Below are positions 1 through 7,394 of a stretch of 18,815 bases of DNA, piece after piece. Position numbers and translations under genes: made by a program. The stretch is from CAIYPH01 sp043744375 (GTDB lineage: Bacteria > Pseudomonadota > Alphaproteobacteria > Acetobacterales > Acetobacteraceae): assembly GCA_043744375.1 (NCBI GenBank), contig JAYTUU010000121.1:1-18815 (forward strand), written 5' to 3'. The notes beneath the pieces are model-generated. The model was not told the DNA's origin. It worked only from the letters and a program-made list of their open reading frames with translations, and searched no databases. The stretch's first letter is position 1. Each line of letters opens with the position of its first letter.

Positions 1-66
1 TCCTTTCGCCGTTCCTTTAGGGGGCGGCGAAGGGAAGTGGGTGTGGTGGTGGAGGGGAGCGCTTTC

Positions 67-84
67 GCGGCGCGAGTGCGCCGC
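67..84 (-). terminator. Possible hairpin terminator after typA
   Basis: A perfect 7-bp stem (67-73 with 78-84) closes a 4-base loop, about 40 bases beyond the typA stop codon. No clear T-run follows on the minus strand, so it would be an atypical intrinsic terminator. The rest of positions 1-125 holds no gene that I can support. Confidence 0.3.
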
Positions 85-125
85 TGTCGCTTTCCTCGCC
101 GCGCGGAACCGCGCGTCTGCGCGCG

Positions 126-1958
126 TCAGGCGGCTTCGGCGTCGGCGCTGCGGCGTTCGTGGCGTTTGCGTTCGTTGGGGTCGAGGTAGCGTTTGCGCAG
201 GCGGATGGCGGAGGGGGTTACTTCGACGAGTTCGTCTTCCTCGATATAGGCGATGGCTTGTTCGAGGCTCATGCGGCGGGGGGGGATGAGGAGCATGGCG
301 TCGTCTTTGCCGGAGGCGCGGACGTTGGTGAGTTTCTTTTCCTTGATGGGGTTCACATCGAGGTCGGAGCCGCGGGAGTGTTCGCCGAGGATGAGGCCTT
401 CGTAGACTTTGTCGCCGGGGTCAACGAACAGGGCGCCGCGTTCCTGGATGTAGAACAGCGCGTAGTGGACGGCTTCGCCGGGTTCGGTGCTGATGAGGCT
501 GCCGTTGCGGCGGCCTTCGATGGCGCCTTTCCAGGGGCCGTAGCCGAGGAAGATGCGGTTCATGATGCCGGTGCCGCGGGTGTCGGTGAGGAATTCGCCG
601 TGGTAGCCGATCAGGCCGCGGCTGGGCATGTGGAAGGTGAGGCGGACTTTGCCGCCGCCGGAGGGGCGCATGTCCCGGAGTTCGGCTTTGCGGCGGCTGA
701 GTTTCTCGACGACGATGCCGGTGTAGGGCTCGTCGACATCGGCGAGGACTTCTTCCATCGGCTCTTCGCGGTCGCCGGTTTCGGGGTTTTCGCGGGTGAG
801 GACGCGGGGGCGGCCGATGGTGAGTTCGAAGCCTTCGCGGCGCATGGTTTCGATGAGGACGCCGAGTTGGAGTTCGCCGCGGCCGGCGACTTCGAAGGCG
901 TCGGACTCGTTGCTGTCGGAGATTTTGATGGCGACGTTGCCTTCGGATTCGCGGGCCAGGCGGTCGCGGATTTGGCGGGAGGTGACTTTCTTGCCTTCGC
1001 GGCCGCCGAGGGGGCCGTCGTTGATGCGGAAGGTCATGGCCAGCGTCGGCGGATCGACGGGGACGGCGTAGAGGGGTTTGGTCAGTGCGGGGTCGCCGAT
1101 GGAGTCGGGGATGGTGGCTTCGGTGAGGCCGGCGATGGCGATGATGTCGCCGGCTTCGGCTTCCTCGATGTTGACGCGTTCGAGGCCGCGGAAGCCCATG
1201 AGTTTGGTCAGGCGGCCGGTTTCGACGACGGAGCCGTCCTGGCGGAGGACCTTGAGGGGCATGTTGACGCGGGCGCGGCCCTGTTCGAGGCGGCCTGTCA
1301 GCACGCGGCCGAGGAAGTTGTCGTAGTCGAGGATGGAGGCGACCATGGCGAAGGGCGCGTCCTTGTCGAGGGCGGGGGCTTTGACGTGGGCGAGCACCAG
1401 GTCGAACATCGGGGCGAGGTCGGTGCGGGGGTCGTCGAGGTTGACGACGGCCCAGCCTTGGCGGCCGGAGGCGTAGAGCATCGGGAAGTCGAGCTGTTCG
1501 TCGGTGGCGTCGAGGGCGGCGAAGAGGTCGAACACTTCCTCGTGGACTTCGTCGGCGCGGGCGTCCTGGCGGTCGATCTTGTTGACGACGACGATGGGTT
1601 TGATGCCGCGGGCGAGGGCCTTGCCGACGACGAATTTGGTTTGCGGGAGGACGCCCTCGGCGGCGTCAACGAGGACGATGGCGCCGTCGACCATGCCGAG
1701 GATGCGTTCGACTTCGCCGCCGAAATCGGCGTGGCCGGGGGTGTCGATGATGTTGATGCGGGTGTTTTTCCAGACGACGCTGGTGCATTTGGCGAGGATG
1801 GTGATGCCGCGTTCGCGTTCGAGGTCGTTACGGTCGAGCGCGCGCTCGGCGACCTGCTGGTGTTCGCGGAAGGAGCCGGACTGCTTGAGCAGCTGGTCCA
1901 CCAGCGTGGTCTTGCCATGATCGACATGGGCAATGATCGCGATGTTGCGAATTTCCAT
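126..1958 (-). CDS. typA: Ribosome-associated translational GTPase TypA/BipA
   Basis: Encodes a 610-residue translation-factor GTPase of the TypA/BipA family, which acts on ribosomes and is linked to ribosome assembly and stress or low-temperature growth. The N-terminal G domain is complete: G1 AHVDHGKTTL at residues 10-19, the switch I motif RGITI near 50-54, G3 DTPGH at 72-76, and G4 NKID at 126-129. EF-G-like domains II, III and V follow, then the TypA-specific C-terminal domain. The length matches the usual 605-615 residues. I chose the ATG at 1958 because the family begins MEIRNIAIIAHVDHGK; the 19 codons upstream in frame (to 2015) are unlike the family. A weak GGAA Shine-Dalgarno precedes it. 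It lies 136 bp downstream of the conserved unknown gene on the same strand and may have its own promoter there. Very confident in function. Confidence 0.97.
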   Translation of the reverse strand: MEIRNIAIIAHVDHGKTTLVDQLLKQSGSFREHQQVAERALDRNDLERERGITILAKCTSVVWKNTRINIIDTPGHADFGGEVERILGMVDGAIVLVDAAEGVLPQTKFVVGKALARGIKPIVVVNKIDRQDARADEVHEEVFDLFAALDATDEQLDFPMLYASGRQGWAVVNLDDPRTDLAPMFDLVLAHVKAPALDKDAPFAMVASILDYDNFLGRVLTGRLEQGRARVNMPLKVLRQDGSVVETGRLTKLMGFRGLERVNIEEAEAGDIIAIAGLTEATIPDSIGDPALTKPLYAVPVDPPTLAMTFRINDGPLGGREGKKVTSRQIRDRLARESEGNVAIKISDSNESDAFEVAGRGELQLGVLIETMRREGFELTIGRPRVLTRENPETGDREEPMEEVLADVDEPYTGIVVEKLSRRKAELRDMRPSGGGKVRLTFHMPSRGLIGYHGEFLTDTRGTGIMNRIFLGYGPWKGAIEGRRNGSLISTEPGEAVHYALFYIQERGALFVDPGDKVYEGLILGEHSRGSDLDVNPIKEKKLTNVRASGKDDAMLLIPPRRMSLEQAIAYIEEDELVEVTPSAIRLRKRYLDPNERKRHERRSADAEAA

Positions 1959-2094
1959 CGTGGTTCCGGCCGTGCGTGAGGGGGTGTGAAAACGGGTATG
2001 TTGCGGCGCACACATAGGCGATGCGGGCGGCGGATGCGAGCGAAAACCGCGTGACGGTGGCGCAGGGCTGGCAGGACGCGGTGTTTAGCTGGTT

Positions 2095-2673
2095 CTAGCG
2101 GAGTTTAGCGCGCAATTCCTCCAGGCGGGCGCGGTAGCCGTCGGCGTCGCCGTAATCGACGAAGTCGGCGTAGCGGGCGTGGGGGCCGCGGATTTGGGTG
2201 GCGTGGCGGATCGGGCACCAGAATTGTTCGGTGCGGGCGGTGATCTCGCGGCTATAGGCGAGGACGCCGTTGCCGTAGCCGCAATAGACGCAGTTGAGCT
2301 TCTCGACGGCGTTGAGGTAGCCGAGGCGGTGGCGGTCGATGACGATGTATTGGCGGCGGGGCACGCGGCTGATGCCCCAGGCGCGGAAGCAGATGGCCTG
2401 GTAGAGCGACATGGTGAGGTCGAGGAGCGCGAGGGGGATGACCATGGCGTAGATGACCGGGGCCGTAGCGATGTGGAGCAGGGGGGCCTGGAGGACGTAG
2501 CGCAGCGCGCTGGTGCGCAGTCGGCGATGGGCGTTGGCGACGCCGGCGTCGAAGACGGCGCGGCCTTTGGCCAGGTGGTATTTCAACTGGGCGCGGTGGG
2601 CGTCGAGCCGGCGCTCGATGTCGGCTTCGAGGGCCTGGATCTGGGCGAAGAGGGCGTTGAGTTCGTCGTTCAT
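2095..2673 (-). CDS. Conserved protein of unknown function, Cys-rich, membrane-associated
   Basis: A 192-residue protein that I do not recognise as a named family, although the sequence looks conserved rather than random. Residues 1-35 are charged and helical, possibly a short coiled coil. Residues about 63-93 are strongly hydrophobic and could form one long or two short membrane segments. The C-terminal half carries the striking motif LNCVYCGYGNG (C128, C131) and FWCPIRH (C153, H157), with another cysteine at C95 near the membrane end. The CxxC plus distal Cys/His arrangement could bind a metal or undergo redox chemistry; this is inference. The start ATG has GGAGG 8 bases upstream, and that sequence sits in the 3' arm of a 10-bp hairpin (2682-2711). 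It lies 63 bp after the kinase gene on the same strand, so the two may be co-transcribed. Confidence 0.85.
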   Translation of the reverse strand: MNDELNALFAQIQALEADIERRLDAHRAQLKYHLAKGRAVFDAGVANAHRRLRTSALRYVLQAPLLHIATAPVIYAMVIPLALLDLTMSLYQAICFRAWGISRVPRRQYIVIDRHRLGYLNAVEKLNCVYCGYGNGVLAYSREITARTEQFWCPIRHATQIRGPHARYADFVDYGDADGYRARLEELRAKLR

Positions 2674-2681
2674 GGGGGCGG

Positions 2682-2711
2682 CCTCCGCCCGTGCGGCAGG
2701 CCGGGCGGAGG
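2682..2711 (-). promoter_or_regulatory. Hairpin covering the Shine-Dalgarno of the conserved unknown gene
   Basis: A perfect 10-bp inverted repeat (2682-2691 with 2702-2711, loop of 10 bases) lies between the kinase stop and the start of the downstream minus-strand gene. Its 3' arm in the transcript contains GGAGG, 8 bases before the ATG. It could act as an intercistronic attenuator or RBS-masking element, or could be an accidental GC-rich palindrome. Function is inferred. Confidence 0.4.
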
Positions 2712-2736
2712 GAGGGTAGCAGGTTTGCGGGCGGAG

Positions 2737-3717
2737 TCAGTTCCCGGCCAGTGCCTTGAGGTCGGTTTGCGGGCGGGCGCCGTAGTGGGAGATGACTTCG
2801 GCGGCGGCGAGGCTGGCGAGGTGGCCGCAGGCGGGGAGGGGTTTGCCGGCGGTGAGGGCGGCGAGGAAGCCGGCGGCGTAGGCGTCGCCGGCGCCGGTGG
2901 TGTCGATCACCTTGGCGGGGACGGCGGCGATCTCGGCGGTTTCGCCGCCGCGGATGATGAGGCTGCCGGCTTCGCTGCGGGTGAGGGCGGCCAGCGCCAC
3001 GTCGCGGCGGGCCCAGGCGGCGGCTTCGGCGAAGGTGTTGGTTTCGTAGAGGGCGGTGATTTCGGCCTCGTTGGCGAACAGGATATCGACATGGCCCTCG
3101 ACGAGTTCGCGGAAGGCGCTCCGGTGGCGGTGGACGCAGAAGGCGTCGGACAGCGAGAGGGCAACCTGGCGGCCGGCGGCGTGGGCGATCATGGCGGCGC
3201 GGCGGAAGGCGGCCTGGGCGGCGGGGGGGTCGAACAGATAGCCTTCGAGGTAGGTGATGGCGGCGTCGGCGACCAGGGTGGCGTCAACATCGGCCTCGCC
3301 GAAGCTGACGCAGGCGCCGAGGAAGGTGTTCATCGTGCGCTGGCCGTCGGGGGTGACCATGATGAGGCAGCGGGCGGTCGGTTCGCCGCCGGAGAGGGGG
3401 GCGGTGGGGAAGTGGACGCCGACGGCGGCGATGTCGTGGCGGAAGATTTTTCCGAGTTGGTCGTCGGCGACCTTGCCGAGATAGGCGACCTTCGCGCCGA
3501 GCATGGCGGCGACGGCGCAGGTGTTGGCGGCCGAACCACCGGAAGTCTCCGCGGCCGGGGGCATGGCGGCGTAAAGCCGGTCGGCGGTGGCGGTGTCGAT
3601 CAGGGCCATGGCGCCCTTGTGCATGTCGTGGCGGGAGAGGAAGGCTTCGTCCACGGGGGCGACGACATCGACTATCGCGTTGCCGATGCCGAGAATGTCG
3701 AATTTGGGGGAAGCCAT
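2737..3717 (-). CDS. PfkB-family carbohydrate/nucleoside kinase (adenosine kinase-like)
   Basis: Encodes a 326-residue ribokinase-superfamily kinase, transferring phosphate from ATP to a sugar or nucleoside hydroxyl in the cytoplasm. The N-terminal PfkB signature region includes GGSAANT at residues 60-66. The C-terminal signature DTTGAGDAYAAGF starts at D272, with D278 as the expected catalytic base and GAG as the anion hole. The N-terminus FDILGIGNAIVDV and overall length are typical of the alphaproteobacterial proteins annotated as adenosine kinase; adenosine specificity is an inference, and another sugar kinase is possible. The start at 3717 was preferred over the in-frame ATG 57 bases upstream because GGAG lies 7 bases before it and homologues start just ahead of FDILGIG. 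It is transcribed away from the bactofilin gene and leads into the conserved unknown gene 63 bp downstream. Confidence 0.93.
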   Translation of the reverse strand: MASPKFDILGIGNAIVDVVAPVDEAFLSRHDMHKGAMALIDTATADRLYAAMPPAAETSGGSAANTCAVAAMLGAKVAYLGKVADDQLGKIFRHDIAAVGVHFPTAPLSGGEPTARCLIMVTPDGQRTMNTFLGACVSFGEADVDATLVADAAITYLEGYLFDPPAAQAAFRRAAMIAHAAGRQVALSLSDAFCVHRHRSAFRELVEGHVDILFANEAEITALYETNTFAEAAAWARRDVALAALTRSEAGSLIIRGGETAEIAAVPAKVIDTTGAGDAYAAGFLAALTAGKPLPACGHLASLAAAEVISHYGARPQTDLKALAGN

Positions 3718-3928
3718 GGCGGAACTCCAGCGCTGAGATGGGCGGGGCCTAACATCGGGGCGATCTGGCCGCAACCTTAAGAGCAGGCGCGCTTGTTCGT
3801 GAGGTTGTCCACAGGGAAATCGGGGCGACTCGGCGGGGCGGGTTGTGAGTGATTGCCCAGCCGTGTTAGGCCATGGGTACTCTTAGAGATGTGCCTGCCC
3901 CTTTTCACATGACCGAAACGGATCCGCC

Positions 3929-4534
3929 GTGTTCAAGCGCCGCAAACCCGAAGAGCCGACGGCGGTCGAGCCTCCGCCGTTGCCGACAGCGCCGCCAGCA
4001 GCCTCGGTTGCGGCTGATTCCGGCCTCGGCGTTCCCCCTTTCCGCCCTGCCCCACCGAAGGAGCCTCAAGCCATGAGCCGTGCACCATTCCCCGGCTCCG
4101 CCCCAGCGCCGATGCCGTCCGCCTCTGCGCCGCGCCCGAATTCTCCGGTGCCTGGCCGCCAGCAGGCGGAGCGGCGGACGTTGGTGGTCGGTCGCGGTAT
4201 CAGTTTGCAGGGCGTGGTGCAGGACGCCGAGCGTCTCGTGGTCGAGGGGACGGTCGAGTCGACCATTCTGCATGCGACGGAACTAGCGATTTCGGCCGGC
4301 GGGGTGTTCCGTGGCGAGGTTGAGGTTGAGGACGCCGAGGTGGCGGGCACGATCGACGGGACGTTGACGGCGCGCGGTAATCTGGTGGTGCGGAGCACGG
4401 GCAAGGTGCTGGGCACGGCGCGGTGCCGCCGGCTTCAGGTTGAGGATGGTGGGCAGATCACCGGGCGGATCGAGATGATCACCGAGGCGAGCCGGCCGAC
4501 CGAGCCGGGGCGTGTTGCCGATACGGCTGACTGA
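3929..4534 (+). CDS. Bactofilin (polymer-forming cytoskeletal protein)
   Basis: A 201-residue bactofilin. The N-terminal 80 residues are basic, then rich in Pro/Ala and disordered, as is usual ahead of the polymerising core. Residues about 84-180 form the bactofilin (DUF583) domain, a right-handed beta-helix recognisable by regularly spaced Val/Ile/Gly turns (VVGRGISLQGVVQDAERLVV, then VEGTVES, GVFRGEVEVEDAEVAGTIDG and KVLGTARC). Bactofilins polymerise without nucleotide and scaffold cell-wall or morphogenesis factors at the membrane. The start is GTG at 3929, giving MFKRRK, a typical beginning; the Shine-Dalgarno (GGA) is poor. An ATG at 3909 is in a different frame. The lipoprotein gene follows 32 bp downstream, so they are probably one operon. 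Confidence 0.93.
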   Translation: MFKRRKPEEPTAVEPPPLPTAPPAASVAADSGLGVPPFRPAPPKEPQAMSRAPFPGSAPAPMPSASAPRPNSPVPGRQQAERRTLVVGRGISLQGVVQDAERLVVEGTVESTILHATELAISAGGVFRGEVEVEDAEVAGTIDGTLTARGNLVVRSTGKVLGTARCRRLQVEDGGQITGRIEMITEASRPTEPGRVADTAD

Positions 4535-4566
4535 TTGCTGGCGATTGAGCGGTGGCAGGCTCGTCT

Positions 4567-4920
4567 ATGCGGGTTGGGGTGATCGTGTTGGCGTTGCTCG
4601 CGGGCTGCGCGGCGCCGGCGGTGCCGCCGGTGGCCGAGGTGGCGGCGCCGGTGCGTCCGCGGCGGACACCGCCCGATCGGGTTGCGGCATTGTTGAAGGC
4701 GACGCCGGCGGCGGTTGAGGCCGCGCTTGGGTCGCCGGTGTTGCGCCGGCCGGAGGGGAGTGGCGAGGTGTGGCTGTATGCCCATGCGAGTGGGTGCAGC
4801 ATTGATATCGTGATGTTGTCGACCAGCGGCAGGCCGCTTGTGGCGCATGCGGCGACGCGGACGCCGGTGGCGATGAGCGAGGCGGAGTGTTTGCGGGTGA
4901 TTGCCGAGGCGTCGCCGTAA
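4567..4920 (+). CDS. Small predicted lipoprotein
   Basis: Encodes a 117-residue protein with a lipoprotein signal, MRVGVIVLALLAGC, whose LAGC lipobox places the lipidated cysteine at residue 14. A Pro/Ala-rich linker follows, then a compact globular region with two further cysteines (ASGCSID and EAECLRV) that could pair in the periplasm. I do not recognise the family. The ATG at 4567 has AGG about 7 bases upstream; an in-frame GTG at 4552 would add five residues and is also possible. It trails the bactofilin gene by 32 bp, so a role at the envelope with the bactofilin scaffold is plausible but only inferred. The stop codon lies inside a 15-bp tandem repeat. Confidence 0.8.
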   Translation: MRVGVIVLALLAGCAAPAVPPVAEVAAPVRPRRTPPDRVAALLKATPAAVEAALGSPVLRRPEGSGEVWLYAHASGCSIDIVMLSTSGRPLVAHAATRTPVAMSEAECLRVIAEASP

Positions 4921-4952
4921 GCTGGGTGGCCGTAAGCTGGGCGGCCGTAAGC
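4914..4952. repeat. 15-bp tandem repeat, 2.6 copies
   Basis: Units beginning GCCGTAAGCTGGG start at 4914, 4929 and 4944 with a 15-bp period. The first unit contains the lipoprotein stop codon, and the array fills almost all of the space before the convergent MFS gene stop at 4957. Confidence 0.75.
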
Positions 4953-4956
4953 GTGG

Positions 4957-6108
4957 TCAGCGCTTCAGTTCGAAGCGGAACCAGGCGAAGCAGGGCAGCA
5001 TGGCGAACATCAGCGCGGCGCCGAAGATCAGCGGGGCGCTGGGGTCGGCGGTGACGTCGCGCAGGCGGCCGGCGATCCAGGGGGCGATGGTCAGGCCGAG
5101 ATAGGAACCGGCGCTGTACCAACCGAAAACCAGGGCACGGGCGGGCTGCGGGGTGGCGTCACCGACCTGGGCGGTGAGCGCGCCGGGCGGGATGGCGTAG
5201 GCGATGCCGAGCAGGATCAGCGCCCAGATGGCGCCGCCGGTGGGGGCAACGACCAGCAGCATCGCGCCGGTGGCGATGGCGCCGAGGATGACGGCGGCGG
5301 GGCGGCCGATCAGACGGTCGGCGAGCAGGCCGCCGAGGGGGGTGGCGGCGGCGAAGCTCCAGGTGACGATGCTGGCGAGGGCGGCGGCGGCGGCGGCCGG
5401 GTTGCCGGCGTCGATCAGGAAGGCGGGCAGGAAGCCGGCCATCACGGCGATGGCGGCGTTGTAGAGCGTCCAGTTGCCGGATGCCGCGGCGATGAAGCGC
5501 CAGGTGACGCGGCGTTCGATGGTGCCGGCGGCGCGGGCGATCACCGGGGCGGCGTGGCCGACCAGGAAGGTCAGCGCGATGGCGAGGCCGGCGGGCAGGC
5601 CGGAGAGGCCGAGGACCCAGCGCCAGCCGAGATGTTCGCCGACGGGTCCGAGCACAACGAGGGCGGCGGCGAAACCGGCGGGCCAGGAGATGATCACCAT
5701 CGAGGTGGCGGTGGAGAGCAGCGGGCCGGCATAGCGGTCGGCGGTCATCTTGATGACGAGCATCAGCATCACCACGCCGCCACAGCCGGAGAGCACGCGG
5801 CCGGCGAGCATGGCGGCGAAACTGTCGGCGTAGGCGGCGAGCAGGGCGCCGGCAACCATCAGCGCCATCGATCCGCGCAGGACCGGGCGATCGCCAATGC
5901 GCGCGGCGAGCATGCCGCCGGGGACGGTGAGGACAATGCCGGGAACCATGTAGGCGCCCATGAGCATGCCGATCTCGGCGTAGGTCAGGCCACGCTCGGC
6001 GATCAGCGACGCGGCGGCGACGGCGGCGGATTGGAGCTGGAAAGCGCCGGTGGCACGGATCGCCAGTAGCGCGAAGAGCGGGCCGAGAGGGGGACGGGAT
6101 GCGGGCAT
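4957..6108 (-). CDS. MFS transporter (CynX/NimT-like)
   Basis: A 383-residue major facilitator with about 12 hydrophobic segments. The loop after the second segment carries the family motif as GGMLAARIGDRPVLRGS (near residues 64-80), and the equivalent second-half loop reads GGLLADRLIGRP, confirming the internal duplication. Lack of a large central insert and the overall length resemble the CynX/NimT or general sugar/drug MFS groups; the substrate cannot be assigned. The ATG at 6108 has only a weak GAGG one base upstream, so initiation may be inefficient or the true start slightly internal. It converges on the lipoprotein gene with 36 bp between stops, and lies downstream of the EstB-like gene on the same strand but behind a strong hairpin (6171-6241), so it is probably transcribed separately. 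Confidence 0.9.
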   Translation of the reverse strand: MPASRPPLGPLFALLAIRATGAFQLQSAAVAAASLIAERGLTYAEIGMLMGAYMVPGIVLTVPGGMLAARIGDRPVLRGSMALMVAGALLAAYADSFAAMLAGRVLSGCGGVVMLMLVIKMTADRYAGPLLSTATSMVIISWPAGFAAALVVLGPVGEHLGWRWVLGLSGLPAGLAIALTFLVGHAAPVIARAAGTIERRVTWRFIAAASGNWTLYNAAIAVMAGFLPAFLIDAGNPAAAAAALASIVTWSFAAATPLGGLLADRLIGRPAAVILGAIATGAMLLVVAPTGGAIWALILLGIAYAIPPGALTAQVGDATPQPARALVFGWYSAGSYLGLTIAPWIAGRLRDVTADPSAPLIFGAALMFAMLPCFAWFRFELKR

Positions 6109-6170
6109 GCCTCAGCATGAGCCGGTGAGATTAGGCCAGGCAAGGCCGCAGGCATCAGCAGGCAGGCAAT

Positions 6171-6241
6171 CAAGGCTCCGCCGGCAAGCCCGCGTCAGGC
6201 GCGGGCTTGCGTGCCGAAAGCGGCTGGGGGGCGGAGCCTTG
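6171..6241. repeat. Nested perfect inverted repeats, probable terminator
   Basis: An outer 12-bp perfect inverted repeat (CAAGGCTCCGCC at 6171-6182 and its complement at 6230-6241) encloses an inner 11-bp perfect hairpin (6184-6194 with 6200-6210, loop TCAGG). It lies just 13 bases past the stop of the minus-strand serine hydrolase gene and before the MFS gene. It probably ends the creatininase/hydrolase transcript, although a clear T-run is absent. The outer arm shares GGCTCCGCC with the repeats at the right end of the window. Confidence 0.7.
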
Positions 6242-6254
6242 CTTGCTTGTGCGC

Positions 6255-7394
6255 CTAGAGGCAGTCGAACACCGCTGCGGCGAGGCTGGCGCTGCGGGGG
6301 TTGCCGACGAGGGAGCTGCCCATGCGGTTCATCACGTAGCCGATGGCGATGTGGTGTTCGAGGTTGGCGCAGCCGTAGGCGCCGCCCCAGCCGGAGTGGC
6401 CAAAGTTGTCGGGGTTTGGTCCCCAGTTTGGCAGGGTGTTGTAGGTGAGGCCGCCGGCCCAGCGGCGTGGGCCGAGCAGCATGTCGTCGCCGGTGAAGCG
6501 GATTTCGCGGAGTTTGTCGATGCCGGCGGGGGAGATGATGGAGGTGCCGTCGAGTGAGCCGCCGTTGGCGATGGCGGCGTAGACGCGGGCGAGGCCGTGG
6601 GCGGAGGATTGGCCGTTGCCGGCGGGGATCTGGGCGGCGCGCCAGGCCCGAGTATTGGGCGAGGTGGCTTGCGGCGCTGGGTTCCTGGTGGCGCGGCCGG
6701 GGATTTCGGATGGGGTGGCGCTGCCGATGGTGGTGTTGGCGGGGGGGATGATTTCGGCGGCCCGCCAGTCATGTGCCTGGGCCAGGCCGATGTGGAAATC
6801 GGCGCCGAGCGGGCCGGTGAGAGCGGTTCGGATGTAGTCGCCGGGGAGTTGGCCGGTGAGGCGGCGGATCAGTTCGCCGAGCAGGAAGCCGTGGGTGAGG
6901 GCGTGGTAGGAGGCGCCGGTGCCGGGCGTCCAGAACGGGGTTTGGGCGGCGAGGCGGGTGGTGGCGGTGGTCCAGTCGTAGAGGTCTTCGAGGGCGGTAG
7001 GTTCGGCGAAACCGTTGAGGCCGGCCTGGTGGGAGACGAGTTGGCCGACGGTGATGGCGGCTTTGCCGCCGGCGGCGAATTCGGGCCAGTATTTTGCGAC
7101 CGTATCGTCGTAGGCGATGCGGCCCTGGTCGATCAGCATGGCGAGGGCGATGGAGGTGATGCCTTTGCTGGCGGACCAGACGTTGATCAGGGTGTCGCGG
7201 GCCCAGGGTTTGGTTTCGGCGGCGTCGGCGTGGCCGCCCCAGAGGTCGACGACGCAGCTGCCGTGGATGTAAACGGCGAGGGCGCCGCCGATTTCGCGGT
7301 CATCGCCTGTGCGGGCGAAGTTGGCTTCGAAAGCGGCGCGGACGCGTTCGAAGCCGGGGGCGACGGTGCCGGCGAGCGGGATTGCGGTGGTCAT
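6255..7394 (-). CDS. Beta-lactamase-fold serine hydrolase (EstB/class C-like esterase)
   Basis: A 379-residue serine hydrolase of the beta-lactamase/penicillin-binding-protein fold (beta-lactamase family, EstB-like). The catalytic SxxK tetrad is S74-A-S-K77 in VWSASKGIT, the second motif is Y163-H-A in GASYHALTHG, and the third is H333-S-G in FGHSGWGG; HxG in place of KTG is typical of the esterase subgroup. No signal peptide is seen, so it should be cytoplasmic, unlike true secreted beta-lactamases. The family hydrolyses esters, lactones or amides; the substrate is unknown. The ATG at 7394 overlaps the creatininase-family stop by ATGA, implying translational coupling and a shared job. An upstream in-frame extension (to 7487) is arginine/proline-rich and lies inside the upstream gene, so it was rejected. 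Confidence 0.9.
   Translation of the reverse strand: MTTAIPLAGTVAPGFERVRAAFEANFARTGDDREIGGALAVYIHGSCVVDLWGGHADAAETKPWARDTLINVWSASKGITSIALAMLIDQGRIAYDDTVAKYWPEFAAGGKAAITVGQLVSHQAGLNGFAEPTALEDLYDWTTATTRLAAQTPFWTPGTGASYHALTHGFLLGELIRRLTGQLPGDYIRTALTGPLGADFHIGLAQAHDWRAAEIIPPANTTIGSATPSEIPGRATRNPAPQATSPNTRAWRAAQIPAGNGQSSAHGLARVYAAIANGGSLDGTSIISPAGIDKLREIRFTGDDMLLGPRRWAGGLTYNTLPNWGPNPDNFGHSGWGGAYGCANLEHHIAIGYVMNRMGSSLVGNPRSASLAAAVFDCL

Noticed and set aside
159..1979. 606-codon open frame on the plus strand opposite typA
   Set aside because: It is antisense to a complete, well-recognised TypA; its product is a low-complexity Ala/Gly/Val/Asp/Glu/Phe string, as expected from high-GC codon bias on the opposite strand.
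2179..3780. 533-codon plus-strand open frame across the unknown gene and the kinase
   Set aside because: Gly/Ala/Val/Glu-rich shadow of two minus-strand genes, with no recognisable domain or ribosome-binding site.
3805..3813. DnaA-box-like TTGTCCACA between the kinase and bactofilin genes
   Set aside because: A single near-match without neighbouring boxes, AT-rich unwinding region or origin-linked genes.
3718..3928. Promoters for the divergent kinase and bactofilin genes
   Set aside because: A promoter region must exist here, but I found no -35/-10 pair with sensible spacing and good matches, so none is listed.
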